From Streptomyces sp. NBC_01451 (GTDB lineage Bacteria > Actinomycetota > Actinomycetes > Streptomycetales > Streptomycetaceae), in the NCBI RefSeq assembly GCF_036227485.1, contig NZ_CP109479.1:3906001-3970000 (forward strand): a stretch of 64,000 bases of DNA. Reading direction: 5' to 3'. Under the pieces are notes generated by a model that searched no databases, had not been told where the DNA came from, and saw nothing but the letters and a program-made list of their open reading frames with translations. Below are positions 50,337 to 59,992 of this stretch, one piece after another; position 1 is the stretch's first letter, and each line of letters starts with the position of its first letter. The position numbers were made by a program, and so were the translations under genes.

Positions 50337-52784
50337 ATGGGCTTCCAGCAGATGTACTACACCTCGTGCGAGCGGGGCCTGACCGGATACGCGGGCTACC
50401 AGTTCAACGCGGTGAGCGAGGGCGTGTCCACGGAGACCCTTCGCGAGGTGGAGGCACTGGTCGCCTACGAGCCGCCGCCTTCCCTCGTCTACTCGGACGC
50501 GCCCGCCGACCTGGAGCGCTGCCCGGTGAACCTGTGCTTCGTGCCGGGCGGCCCGGGAGAGATGTCCGTGGCGGCGTGCGTCCAGTACGTCGGCCGGGAC
50601 CCGTCCCAGCGTTTCGGCAACTACTTCGCCCACGCCGTGGGCCGTACCGACTTCACCGGCGCGAGCGGTGTGTCCCTCCCCATCGAGCTGTGGCGCTCTC
50701 CCGAGTGGACGAAGGGCCCGGTGACGGACACCCGGCTGCCCGAACTGACCGGGCCGCCCCGCCCCGGGCCGCTGTCACCGGCGGGGGTGGACCGCTTCCT
50801 GCGCGGACATCCGTACGGTGACCGGCTGCCGCAGCTGGTGTCGGCGGTACTCGCGGCAATCGCCGAGGACCGGACCGTCCTGGTGATCGACGCGTCGTCC
50901 GAGACGGTCGCCCACTGGTTCGCGGCCGTCTGCTATCTGCTGCCCCCGCCCGTCGCCCGGCGCCTGTCCTTCGCCACGTACCTGAGCCGTCCGGAGCGCA
51001 GCAGGCTGCGGCTGGTCGGCACGGTGCCGGAGATCCACGTCGGCCTCGGCCCCGACACCCAGGACGCGTTCCACGTCTTCGACCTCGCCTCCGGCCGACT
51101 GCCCGAACTGCCCGAACATCCGCTCGCCGGGCTGCTCGGCCGGGTCGGTGTCCTGACGGCCCAGACCTTCTGGTCGTGGACGGACGAGTACGTCAGCGGA
51201 CTGGAACTCACCGCGGAGGACTGGTATCCGCCGGCGGTGGCGGCGACGGCGTCCGGCGGGACCGCGCTCGACGACGAGGAGGTGGCCGCGCTCGTCGGCT
51301 GGCTCGACGGCGCCGATCACCTGCCGGCGAACGTGCTGGCCGCCGTCGCCCGGGACCTCTACCGGTCGCGGCAGCTGTCCGCGGACCAGCTGACCGTGCT
51401 GAGCCGGATCGCCCGGAGCGCGGACGACAGGGACCTCGTCGAGCGGATCCAGGGCGAGCTGCTGGAGACCGGGATGCGGGCGTACATGGCGGACGGTCCC
51501 ACGGCCGTCGAACCGGTGCCGATCCGGGACCCGGTGCTCAGCAGGCAGGCCACCGCCCGTTTCGGGGAGCTGCTCCGGGACTGCGACGACCGGCAGGGCG
51601 TACGGCTGCTGCTGTGGGCGTCCGCGGCCCGGCTGGAACCGGACCACGACACCCTCGTGCGCAGGAGCACCGAGATCGCCCAGATGCTCCTGAGCCGGAC
51701 CGTGACCTCGCACGTCGACGAACGCTTCCGGTCGCGGCTGACCCGGGTGGCCACGAACTGGCCCGAGTTCCGGGAGGGCATGGTGCTCGCCCTGAGCGGA
51801 CAACTGGCCGAACAGCCGCACCAGTTCCCCGAACTGATGCGGGGACTGCCCAGTGAGCTGCTGAAGGAGAAGGATCTGGAACACCATCCGGCGCTGCGCG
51901 AGCACTTCCTCATCGCGCGCGCCGAGCGTGATCCGGAACGCACCGCCAACAGTCTGGCGCGCGTGCTGCTCCTGCGTGAACCCTGCGTGCTGGACGGGAC
52001 GTTGCTGAGGATGCTGTGGCCGTCGGGGCGCTGGACGCACGAGGAGGCGGTCGAGGTCGTTCCGTTGCTGCCGTCGTCCGTGCGGGTCGACGCCAGCGCG
52101 GCGACGTGGCTGGAGGCGGTGGTCGCGCGGGACATCCACACCAGCGACGAACTGGTGCTCTGCCTGGAGCTGTGCGACCTGCTGACGTCGCCCAGGCGCA
52201 TCGCGTGGTTGCCACGGGGTACGCGCGAGTGCGCCCAGAACGCCCTACGGATCGCGGAGTCGCTGTCACGCCCCAGTGCGGCCGGGCTGCTGAACGTGGC
52301 GGAGACACAGTGGCCGCCGCGCTGGCAGCCGGTGGCCGCCCTGCGCCGCCAGCGGCTCCCCCGGGCGCTCCTGGAGTGCCCGGGAACGCCGCACGAACTC
52401 TCGCGTGTCCTCCTCGCGATGGGCGACCGGACCTCGCTCCGCTATCTGGAACTGGTGTGCCTCGCGGCGGCGACGCCGACCCCCCAGTCGCTGCGGAACA
52501 TCCTGACGGCGGTAGCGGCCCAGCGGTCCATGACCACCTCCCAGCGGGAGCTTCTGGACCGGGCGCTGGAGACCGTCGAAAAGAAGTGGCCTCCCGACGA
52601 TCTGGACCTCCTCACCGCCGAGGCACGGCCGCTCAGCGTGGACCTCGCCGAACGCATGGCCCGGCGGTCGGAGGAGAAGCGCTCCGGCTGGTTCAAGCGG
52701 CGGCGCACGAGCAGGCGGGCGCCGCGGACCGGCGCGGCGGAGACCGGGAACGGCCAGGACCCGCCGTCCGGCGCCGGGGGGTGA
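50337..52784 (+). CDS. GAP1-like GTPase-associated protein
   Basis: The 815-residue protein sits between two GTPase genes. Its start QQMYYTSCERGLTGYAGYQF, the following VEALVAYEPPPSLVY and the early LCFVPGGPGEMSVAACVQYV agree with what I remember of the GTPase-associated protein 1 N-terminal family. The mid part is a helical-repeat-like region with many short Leu/Arg helices, perhaps a superhelix. The last about 40 residues are basic and disordered. No catalytic motif is visible. By genomic association it would bind or regulate the two GTPases; the name does not prove GAP activity. The ATG is one base past the upstream stop. Confidence 0.75.
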   Translation: MGFQQMYYTSCERGLTGYAGYQFNAVSEGVSTETLREVEALVAYEPPPSLVYSDAPADLERCPVNLCFVPGGPGEMSVAACVQYVGRDPSQRFGNYFAHAVGRTDFTGASGVSLPIELWRSPEWTKGPVTDTRLPELTGPPRPGPLSPAGVDRFLRGHPYGDRLPQLVSAVLAAIAEDRTVLVIDASSETVAHWFAAVCYLLPPPVARRLSFATYLSRPERSRLRLVGTVPEIHVGLGPDTQDAFHVFDLASGRLPELPEHPLAGLLGRVGVLTAQTFWSWTDEYVSGLELTAEDWYPPAVAATASGGTALDDEEVAALVGWLDGADHLPANVLAAVARDLYRSRQLSADQLTVLSRIARSADDRDLVERIQGELLETGMRAYMADGPTAVEPVPIRDPVLSRQATARFGELLRDCDDRQGVRLLLWASAARLEPDHDTLVRRSTEIAQMLLSRTVTSHVDERFRSRLTRVATNWPEFREGMVLALSGQLAEQPHQFPELMRGLPSELLKEKDLEHHPALREHFLIARAERDPERTANSLARVLLLREPCVLDGTLLRMLWPSGRWTHEEAVEVVPLLPSSVRVDASAATWLEAVVARDIHTSDELVLCLELCDLLTSPRRIAWLPRGTRECAQNALRIAESLSRPSAAGLLNVAETQWPPRWQPVAALRRQRLPRALLECPGTPHELSRVLLAMGDRTSLRYLELVCLAAATPTPQSLRNILTAVAAQRSMTTSQRELLDRALETVEKKWPPDDLDLLTAEARPLSVDLAERMARRSEEKRSGWFKRRRTSRRAPRTGAAETGNGQDPPSGAGG

Positions 52785-52788
52785 CGGG

Positions 52789-54381
52789 GTGACCGAGTTC
52801 ATCGTGTACGTGCTGATGGGTGCCCTGTACATCTGCGCGCTCATCGTCTTCCTGGCTGTGGCCCCGACCATCGCGGTCCTGCGTGCCCTCGGGCTGACGG
52901 GCCAACTGCTGTGGCTCCACGGCCAGGTCCTGGTGGGGGTGACGCACCGGCGTACGCCCGAGTACCAGCACCCGAGCCTGCCGCCCTACCGGCCGCAGAA
53001 CGAGCCGGAACCCGCCTACCGTCAGTACTTCCACGGCCCGGCCACCCGTGATCTGCGCACCGCGTGCCTGCTGACCGCGGGCCGCTTCCGCCGTACCGTG
53101 GCGGACTCCTTCAGCTCGACGACCGTCGGGTACTTCGGGCAGCCCCGGTCCAGTCGGCTGGCCAGTGTGCCCGTAGGTCTCACCCTGTACACGGGCCTCG
53201 CCCTGGGCGCCGTACTGGCCGCGGTCCTTCTCGCTCTCCTGTGTCTCCTGCACGTCGTCCTGGTGTACGTCGCGCAGGGCGTGGTCCGGATCACGGCGGG
53301 CACGCTCCGCGCGGTGGACCGTGCGGTGCTGCGGGCCAAGAACCTGCACCACGGCATGGTCTGCCCGCAGTGCTACGAGCTGGTGGAGTACCCGGTGTAC
53401 GAATGCCCGGGCGACGGATGCCGGCGCCGGCACCAGGACATCCGCCCCGGCCGCTACGGCGTTCTGAAGCGGCGCTGTGCCTGCGGCCACAAGCTGCCGA
53501 CGCTGATCCTCACCGGGAGCCACCGTCTCCAGGGGATCTGCCCGTACTGCGCGAGCGCCATGAGCGACAGCACCGGTCTCGTCCCGGAGACGGTGCTGCC
53601 GATGGTGGGCGGAACCGCAGCGGGCAAGACACAGCTGATGGCCGCGATCCTGATGACGCTGTTCGACGCGGCGGGCCGGGGCGGTCCACCGGCCGGGTTC
53701 GCCGACCGGGACACCGCGGCCAGGTACGAAGTACTGCGGGAGATCCTGCGCATCAGGGGTAACCCGCTCGGCACCCCGCGGGCCCTGCCGGCCGCGCACT
53801 CGCTGCTGCTCGGCAAGGGGCGGTCCCGCAGGCTGGTGCACATCTTCGACACCGCCGGGGAGCGCTTCGTCAACCTGGAGGACACCGACGCCCTGCGGTA
53901 CGCGCGGACCGCGCGCACCTTCGTCTTCGTGCTGGACCCGCTGTCGGTGGCCGCGTTCTGGCAGGGGCTGTCCCCCGAGCAGCAGGCGGGTGTGGACCGC
54001 ACCCTCGCCTCACCCGTCGATCCGGAGCACATCTTCAACCAGAGCACGCAGACGATGAAGCGCATGAACGGCGACCTCGCGCAGTCCCGGCTCGCGGTGG
54101 CCGTCAGCAAGTACGACGTGCTGTCCCGGCAGCGGCTGCTGGGCGAGCACCGGCCCGACGACAGCGGGTCGACCCGGGCCTGGCTCGTCGGCGAGCTGGG
54201 CCTGGGCAACCTGGCGCGCGCCATGGAGAACGAGTTCCGCGAGGTGCGCTTCTTCTTCACCGCGGCGGTCATCGGCGGGGAGGAGCAGGTGGACGACAGC
54301 ATCGTCCCGCTGGTCGACTGGTGTCTCGGGTCGGGCCGTTACGACCCCTCCGCGTCCGCCGGCCGGGCATCCGGACGCTGA
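52789..54381 (+). CDS. Membrane-anchored zinc-ribbon TRAFAC-type GTPase
   Basis: The 530-residue protein has membrane helices at about 4-31 and 127-165. Four Cys clusters follow (CPQC 192-195, CPGDGC 206-211, CACG 230-233, CPYC 251-254), then a GTPase core: Walker A GGTAAGKT (274-281), G3 DTAGER (354-359) and G4 VSKYD (439-443). The arrangement of zinc ribbon then GTPase is the same as in the soluble GTPase two genes upstream, so the two are likely paralogs placed in cytosol and membrane. GTG 52789 follows GTG-rich DNA four bases after the GAP1-like stop. It is the last gene of the operon, before a strong terminator. Confidence 0.87.
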   Translation: MTEFIVYVLMGALYICALIVFLAVAPTIAVLRALGLTGQLLWLHGQVLVGVTHRRTPEYQHPSLPPYRPQNEPEPAYRQYFHGPATRDLRTACLLTAGRFRRTVADSFSSTTVGYFGQPRSSRLASVPVGLTLYTGLALGAVLAAVLLALLCLLHVVLVYVAQGVVRITAGTLRAVDRAVLRAKNLHHGMVCPQCYELVEYPVYECPGDGCRRRHQDIRPGRYGVLKRRCACGHKLPTLILTGSHRLQGICPYCASAMSDSTGLVPETVLPMVGGTAAGKTQLMAAILMTLFDAAGRGGPPAGFADRDTAARYEVLREILRIRGNPLGTPRALPAAHSLLLGKGRSRRLVHIFDTAGERFVNLEDTDALRYARTARTFVFVLDPLSVAAFWQGLSPEQQAGVDRTLASPVDPEHIFNQSTQTMKRMNGDLAQSRLAVAVSKYDVLSRQRLLGEHRPDDSGSTRAWLVGELGLGNLARAMENEFREVRFFFTAAVIGGEEQVDDSIVPLVDWCLGSGRYDPSASAGRASGR

Positions 54382-54414
54382 GGCGTCCGTACGGGGCGCC
54401 CGACCGGCTCTGTC

Positions 54415-54446
54415 CCGCCGCCCGGTGACGGACCCCCGGGCGGCGG
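54415..54446. terminator. Bidirectional terminator between the converging operons
   Basis: CCGCCGCCCGG and CCGGGCGGCGG are perfect 11-base arms around a 10-base loop. It lies 33 bases after the GTPase stop and 3 bases from the stop of the convergent CHAT gene. Confidence 0.75.
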
Positions 54447-54449
54447 CGC

Positions 54450-57362
54450 TCAGCGCCCGGTGTGCACGAAGCCCGCCCAGGACGCGACGGCCGACCGGTC
54501 GTGGCCGCGGAGTTGGGCGCGCATCCTCCCGGGCATGGCCTCCGGCGGTTTCCGGCAGCCGGCCATGCACAGCTGTGCCGTGCGCAGGGCGTCAGCCGGT
54601 GCCAGGCCCTCCTCCCTGAGGAAGTGGTGGAACATGAACATCAGCACCGAGGTCGCCTCGTCCGGCACACTCCAGGTCGCGCTGACCACCGACCGGACCC
54701 GGCCGGCCAGCAGCGTGGTGCCCAGGCTGAACGCCTCGTCGTAGCCGCGCGCGGAGCGGCCGGTGCTGCACGCGGCCAGGACGGCGAGCGCGATGCCCCG
54801 GTCGGAGCCGACGCCCAGGGTCCGCACCAGCCGCTCGGCCGCGAGGTGTTCACCGCGGTCGAGCAGCAGATAGGAACTGTCCCCCGCCGAGGTGGTCTGC
54901 TCGACGATTCCGTGGCAGGCCAGGTGCATCATGCTGCCGCCGTCGGGATCCGCGAGCCAGCGCAGCACCTCGTCGCGGGTGCCCGCTCCTTCCGGGCTCG
55001 GCTCGCCGTCGGGCATCCTGCCGACGTAGCGGGCGTCCGGGTAGAAGCGGTCCTTGATCGCCAGTGCTTCGACGCGCGCGGCCGGCAGGTCCCTCGCCCT
55101 TCCGGCGGGGTCGGGGTCGCCGACCACCAGTCCCGCACCGGTGAGGGGCACCGGGGCGTGCCAGGCCGACTCGCACAGCAGGCGGGCGGAGGGTGTGTAG
55201 GAGAAGACGACGCGCTCCATCGCGTACCGCCATGTCCCGTCCGCCGACCGGGTGCGCGCCGCGTGCCACGGCACCCGGGCCAGTTCCCGTACGGGAATCA
55301 GCACCAGCCGTGCCGGGCGGTCCGCGGGCAGGTCCAGGTGGCGCTCGACGAGCGGCCCGATCGCGGCCTCCCACGCCCACTCGCAGATCTCCTCAAGCGC
55401 CTGCGGGGCCTCGGTCCGCGCGTCCAGGGGTGCGCTGTCGCGAGCGGGCGGGACGCTGCCGTCGGTCTGTGCGCTGTCGCGAGCGGGCCGGCCGCTGCCC
55501 TCCATGTCCTGCGCCGCGTCGAAGAGGAAGGTCTCGAACGCCGCGGTGCCGGTGTCGTTCAGCTCCGGCAGCAGGAACCAGCTCGGGGGTGCGTCGGCCG
55601 GGATCACCACGGCGGCACCGTTGCGCTCGTCGCCGGGCACCAGGTAGACCAGCGCGTCCGCGCCGAGCGAGCGCAGGGCCGCCCTCGTCTCGTGCGGTTG
55701 CGGCGGGTCGAGCAGCCGTGTCGTGCCCTTGGCCATACTGGCGGCCGGCGAGCCGTCGGCGGTCAGTTCGACGCCCGCCAGCACGCCGATGACCCGGCGC
55801 CGCAGCTCGTCCGGCATGTCGTCCGCCGAGTGGCTCCGCTGTGCCCGCGCCCATTCCCGGGCCAGTGCCGGGTCGCCCACGGCGGTGAGCCGTGCCTCGA
55901 TGTCACGGGTCTCGGTGGTGGCGTAGAGGATCAGACCGCGGCCCGCGTCCAGGGCTGTGGCGGCGCCTTCCGGGTCATGGTCCATCAGGCACAGCCGTGC
56001 CGTGTCCAGGGCGTCGCCGGCCGCGTCGCGTGCGGTGGCCTGCATGTCGTCGGGCGTCGACTGGAGCAGCACGCTCCACGCGTGCCCGCGCAGTCCGCTC
56101 AGTGCCGTCGACCGGCCCAGTTCGTTGCGGCCGGCGAGCCGGTAGGCGTGGGCCAGCGGCATGGCGGTCATGGTCCACAGGCCATGGGTGCTGGACTCGG
56201 CCTGCCGCCAGGCCTGTTCGAGCAGTTCCGTGGCGGTCCTGAGGTCACGCCGGTCGCCGGTCATCTCGACCCTGCGCAGGTGCGCGACCCCGGCGAACAT
56301 CAGGTAGTACGTGCGCCGCGGGTCGTGTTCGGTGGCGACGGACAGCGCCTCGGTGAGGTGTTTCACCGCGTTGTCCACCGACTCCCGGGTGTCCGTGCCC
56401 AGTTCGGCGGTGCCGAGCTGGGACAGCCGGAGGGCACGTTCGTTGTCCGGGATCCCGGGCTGGACGGCCATCTCCTCGAACATGCGCAGGTGGGCATCGC
56501 TCGCCGGGTTCACGTACTGCGCACGGCGCGCGTTCCCGCCGCCCGCCGCACCGTCGGGCCGGAGCATCTCCAGGAACGGGGCGAGCTGGTTCCACGCCTC
56601 GTCCACCGCCGCCCGCAGCGGATCGCCCGCGGGCAACTGGAGCGAGGCCCCGCGCAGTTCCTCCAGTTTCGCCATGGCGCCCAGGTGGTCACCGCGCATG
56701 GCCTGGGCGCTCGCCTCCTGGAGCAGCGTCATCACCGTGGCGCGGTCGAGCAGTGGGGACCGGGGGCCCAGGCCGTCGGTGAATCCGCGCAGGTCGTCGC
56801 CGAGCCGTCGCGCTCCCGACGGACTCATGTCGCCCTGGGTGACCAGATGCTGGAGTCCTCTCCGGGCGGAGTCGACCAGCATGGCCTGGGGCTGGGCGTC
56901 GCCGACGATCCGCGCGTACCCCTCCAGCTCCCGCAGCGCGGCGCGCGGGCTGAATCCCGGCCGGTCCTCCTGCCAGGCCACCAGCAGGTCCGACGCCCGC
57001 AGCGCGGCGGACGTCACGGGCCAGTCCGCCAGCGGGGCCGGGTCCGTGTCGGCGATGTCCGTGAGAAGCATCGCGCGGGACATCCGTACCGATCCCATCA
57101 GCGTGCCCGACCTGAGCAGGGCGGTCACCAGCACGGACGCCAGCTTGGCCCGGCCCGGCAGCTCCGCCGGCAGGGCGTCGAAGTCCGCGAGGGCGCTGTC
57201 GATGTCCGCGGGGTCCTTGCCGATCACCTCGTAGCGGCTGGCCCGCATCCAGCAGCGCGCGAAGAGCCACGGCGCGCGGTCGTCCGCGCCGACCGACTCG
57301 ATGGCCTGGGTGGTGCGTGCGATGACCGTGGCCAGCGCGTCCGCCGACGCCGTGTCACTCAT
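54450..57362 (-). CDS. CHAT-domain cysteine protease with N-terminal helical repeats
   Basis: The 970-residue protein has about 500 residues of helical repeats (TPR-like, for example NERALRLSQLGTAELGTDTR and RTYYLMFAGVAHLRRVEM) followed by a CHAT caspase-clan domain. The catalytic pair is His817 in MMHLACHGIVEQ and Cys865 in VLAACSTGRSARGYDEAFSL. GTTLLAGRVRSVVSATWSVP is also characteristic. CHAT proteases in known bacterial systems are kept inactive until a partner signals infection or stress. ATG 57362 follows AAAGGAG by 6 bases. It lies downstream of a cyclase-like gene, with a 77-base gap, on the same strand. Confidence 0.9.
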   Translation of the reverse strand: MSDTASADALATVIARTTQAIESVGADDRAPWLFARCWMRASRYEVIGKDPADIDSALADFDALPAELPGRAKLASVLVTALLRSGTLMGSVRMSRAMLLTDIADTDPAPLADWPVTSAALRASDLLVAWQEDRPGFSPRAALRELEGYARIVGDAQPQAMLVDSARRGLQHLVTQGDMSPSGARRLGDDLRGFTDGLGPRSPLLDRATVMTLLQEASAQAMRGDHLGAMAKLEELRGASLQLPAGDPLRAAVDEAWNQLAPFLEMLRPDGAAGGGNARRAQYVNPASDAHLRMFEEMAVQPGIPDNERALRLSQLGTAELGTDTRESVDNAVKHLTEALSVATEHDPRRTYYLMFAGVAHLRRVEMTGDRRDLRTATELLEQAWRQAESSTHGLWTMTAMPLAHAYRLAGRNELGRSTALSGLRGHAWSVLLQSTPDDMQATARDAAGDALDTARLCLMDHDPEGAATALDAGRGLILYATTETRDIEARLTAVGDPALAREWARAQRSHSADDMPDELRRRVIGVLAGVELTADGSPAASMAKGTTRLLDPPQPHETRAALRSLGADALVYLVPGDERNGAAVVIPADAPPSWFLLPELNDTGTAAFETFLFDAAQDMEGSGRPARDSAQTDGSVPPARDSAPLDARTEAPQALEEICEWAWEAAIGPLVERHLDLPADRPARLVLIPVRELARVPWHAARTRSADGTWRYAMERVVFSYTPSARLLCESAWHAPVPLTGAGLVVGDPDPAGRARDLPAARVEALAIKDRFYPDARYVGRMPDGEPSPEGAGTRDEVLRWLADPDGGSMMHLACHGIVEQTTSAGDSSYLLLDRGEHLAAERLVRTLGVGSDRGIALAVLAACSTGRSARGYDEAFSLGTTLLAGRVRSVVSATWSVPDEATSVLMFMFHHFLREEGLAPADALRTAQLCMAGCRKPPEAMPGRMRAQLRGHDRSAVASWAGFVHTGR

Positions 57363-57439
57363 GTCGGCTCCTTTGCCGATAGAAACCAGAACGCACAGGA
57401 ACGAACCCGAAGGGGAAGAGGAGGGAAGAGAGGAGCCGG

Positions 57440-58828
57440 TCAGTGTTCGGCCGCGGAGCGCATCGCGCGGACCCAGGCGACGCCGGTGAAGTTCTTGGCC
57501 GCGATCTCGATCTCCACCTTCTCGAAACCGGCGGCCGACAGTCCCTCGTAGCCGGTGCCGACGAGGTCCTGGTAGAGCGTGTCCGAGAAGGCGGCCACGA
57601 GGTCGGTGTCGCGGGACTCGGCGAGGAAGCGGCGGACGGGGCCGGAGTCGAGTACGCGGAAGAGGGCGACCACGGCGGAGCCCGCGTATCCGCTGTCCGC
57701 CTCGTGCACGATGCCCTGGTGCAGGCTGGCCCGCATGCGGACACTGCCCAGGCCACCGGCCGAACTCTCTTTCCCAGCAGCGGAGTTCGCCCCGGCGGTC
57801 CGTGCGTTGGCCGCTGCCAGACCTGCCGTCAGTCCGGCCAGGAGGCCGGGGACGACCCTGGTCTCGTCGACGTCGGGTTCGAGAACGAGCAGATAGCCGT
57901 CGCCCTGCGCCTGCCGGCCGCAGCGCTCCCAGTCGACGCCGACCCGCTCGCACGCCGCGCGGAGTGTGCGGAGCAGAACGCGCTGCAACCGGACCATGTC
58001 GGCATTGTCCCGGGCGCTGTATCTCTCGATGTCGACCGCGAGGCACAGCCGCCGAAGCCCCGGAGGCAGTCTGCCGTCGTCCGCCTCCCGGTCCTCCCGG
58101 TGCTCGGGGTGCGGCATCTCGTCCTGGTACGCGGCCAGCGCCCAGGCTCCGGGCAACACCCCCTGGTGCGTGAGCGGGCCGGCCGTCTGCCACGCCTCCC
58201 CCGCCCGGATGCGGAACGGCGTGTCGTAGGGGGTTTCCGCCGCCCTGCGCCGAAGGGCGCCGCCGAGCACCGGCTGCACGGTCGTCGTGCTCAGGCTGAC
58301 CCGGCCGGACACCTCGGCGGAGGACGCCGGCATCCGCACCACCGCCTGGGCCCACCGTCCGTCGGGGCGGAGCCCGGCGCCGCGCCCACGGGCCCTGAAG
58401 GTCCAGCGGAGCCGTTGGCGGCCGAGCCCGAACACGGAGATCTCCGTGCCGTCGGCGGCGACGGTGCCGGGAGCCGGGTCGAGGCTCAGCGCGTGCAGGC
58501 CGTCGGCGAGGTCGACGGTGAGGGTGGCCTGTTCGTAGCGGCGTCCGTCGGGCAGTTCCTCCAGGTCGAACGGGAAGCAGACGAGGAAGTCGCGGTCCGC
58601 GTCCGCCGTCGGGCGCCGGCGGGCCGGGTCCCGCAGTGCGTAGGCGAGCGGCCGGCCGAGGGAGACGCCGCCGATCCGGTCGCGGACGGGTGGTCCTCCT
58701 CCCTTCGGCACCACTCCGTCGAGGGCGAGGAGATCCGGTGTACCGAGCACGTCGTCGCGTACCCCTGCCGCCCCGTCCTCACCGTGTCCGTCGTCCGCAC
58801 CCGCGTCTGCCGTGCCGTTGTCCCGCAT
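57440..58828 (-). CDS. Protein with a C-terminal class III nucleotidyl-cyclase-like domain
   Basis: The 462-residue protein has an N-terminal beta-rich part of unknown kind (about 40-215) and, from about 258, a domain that resembles class III adenylate/guanylate cyclases. CLAVDIERYSARDNADMVRL gives first metal-ligand Asp266, and GRQAQGDGYLLVLEPDVDET gives the second Asp310, and MRASLHQGIVHEADSGYAGS follows as in cyclases. Both metal Asp residues are retained, but I cannot place the purine-selecting Lys/Asp and the transition-state Arg/Asn. It may make a cyclic nucleotide or be a binding relic. It lies between a Crp gene and a CHAT protease gene. Confidence 0.65.
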   Translation of the reverse strand: MRDNGTADAGADDGHGEDGAAGVRDDVLGTPDLLALDGVVPKGGGPPVRDRIGGVSLGRPLAYALRDPARRRPTADADRDFLVCFPFDLEELPDGRRYEQATLTVDLADGLHALSLDPAPGTVAADGTEISVFGLGRQRLRWTFRARGRGAGLRPDGRWAQAVVRMPASSAEVSGRVSLSTTTVQPVLGGALRRRAAETPYDTPFRIRAGEAWQTAGPLTHQGVLPGAWALAAYQDEMPHPEHREDREADDGRLPPGLRRLCLAVDIERYSARDNADMVRLQRVLLRTLRAACERVGVDWERCGRQAQGDGYLLVLEPDVDETRVVPGLLAGLTAGLAAANARTAGANSAAGKESSAGGLGSVRMRASLHQGIVHEADSGYAGSAVVALFRVLDSGPVRRFLAESRDTDLVAAFSDTLYQDLVGTGYEGLSAAGFEKVEIEIAAKNFTGVAWVRAMRSAAEH

Positions 58829-58880
58829 TGGTCCGGTTCCCCCTTGTTCCTGTGCCGTGCGTGTCCGGTACCGGCTCCGG

Positions 58881-59609
58881 TCAGCCGCCGGGCTCCGTCA
58901 GCCGGGCGGCCCGGCGCAGCCCGGCGAGGGACAGGACGATCGTCCGCCCGTAGCCGACCTGTATGACTCCCTGCCCGGCCAGTTCCCCGAGCACGTGGTG
59001 CACCCGGCGCTCCCGGGCGCCGACGAGCCCGGCGAGCTCCGCCTGGGTGAGGCGTGGCCCGAGCAGCACACCGCCGTGCCCCGGCTCGCCGTAGTCCTCC
59101 GCGAGGTCGACGAGGACGCGGGCGACGCGGGTCGCCACCGGGCAGCCGCTGAAGTCGCCCCGGCGCCGTACCGACCACCGGTTCTTGCGGACCAGCATGC
59201 GGCTGACGGCCAGCGCCGCGGCCGGATACCCGTCCAGGCAGTCCAGGAAGTCCCGTTGGCCGATGCGCCGGGCGGTCACGGCCCCGGCGGCGGTGACGGT
59301 GGCCGACCTGGGCCGGTTGTCGAAGGCCGCGAACTCCCCGACCAGATCCCCGCCGAGCCGGATGGCCAGCAGCGCGGTGTCCCCGCCCTCCGCGGTCGCG
59401 GTGACCTTGGTGACGCCGTCGAGGAGGAGCAGTACGAACGTCTCCTGGAGGCCTTCGATCAGGAGGTGCTCACCCGCCTCGTACGAGCGTGGTGTCCCCA
59501 GGGAGAGCAGGGTCTTCATGACCTCCGGGGAAGCGGCCAGATCGGCCAGGAGCGTGCCGTGCGGCCACCGGTCGACAGCTCCCGCGCCTTCCGCGCACCT
59601 CTCCGACAT
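58881..59609 (-). CDS. Crp/Fnr family transcriptional regulator
   Basis: The product of about 242 residues has a cyclic-nucleotide-binding beta-roll (about 30-140; YEAGEHLLIEGLQETFVLLL, VGEFAAFDNRPRSATVTAAG) and a C-terminal winged helix (about 160-235) with LTQAELAGLVGARERRVHHV as HTH. The phosphate cassette is GDLVGEFAAFDNRPRSA, in which an Arg-Ser-Ala is kept, so it could bind a cyclic nucleotide. ATG 59609 or GTG 59612 (better placed behind GGGGAG) starts it. It is located beside a cyclase-like gene, making a local signal-receptor pairing plausible. It likely controls the flanking protease genes. Confidence 0.85.
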   Translation of the reverse strand: MSERCAEGAGAVDRWPHGTLLADLAASPEVMKTLLSLGTPRSYEAGEHLLIEGLQETFVLLLLDGVTKVTATAEGGDTALLAIRLGGDLVGEFAAFDNRPRSATVTAAGAVTARRIGQRDFLDCLDGYPAAALAVSRMLVRKNRWSVRRRGDFSGCPVATRVARVLVDLAEDYGEPGHGGVLLGPRLTQAELAGLVGARERRVHHVLGELAGQGVIQVGYGRTIVLSLAGLRRAARLTEPGG

Positions 59610-59992
59610 CACGGCATCTCCCCACACAAGCAGGCTTTCTCCGGCATTGGCGGCGTACGGCATCGTATCCGCCGATCGGCGAACACCCCTTTCTTTCGCG
59701 CAAGTTGGGACACGCGGAGGGCAGTTCCACCGGCCGGGGGCGGGGTCGCCGGATTCTCCGCCCGCATTCCGCACTGCTGCGGGGAGTCCGTCGCCACGTC
59801 TGGTGCACTCTGGCGGTTCGGGGGACAGCACGGGGGCCCGGCCCGCCACTGGCAGCCGGGTCCCCGTAGCTCGTACCGCGGCGCCGGCCGCCGGTCGGCG
59901 GACGCCGGGAATCTCCCCGTGGCCGCTCCCGCTCCCCTGGTGAGCCGTCGCACGGCAGGCCGTCCCGGAGGGCCGCGCCGGAGACCGTGCGG
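59610..59992. other. 383-base gene-free region between crp and the caspase-like gene
   Basis: I see no gene. It holds a perfect 12-base palindrome CGCCGATCGGCG at 59670-59681, 60 bases upstream of the Crp-like start and in a less GC-rich patch (ATCGTATCCGCC). This could be the operator or promoter region of the crp gene. Downstream of that the sequence is ordinary spacer; no clear -35/-10 pair could be read. Confidence 0.5.

Noticed and set aside
57363..58355. Extension of the CHAT gene to a 1301-residue protein
   Set aside because: The added 330 codons read through the cyclase-like gene in another frame and are Arg/Gly-rich. ATG 57362 has a good ribosome site.
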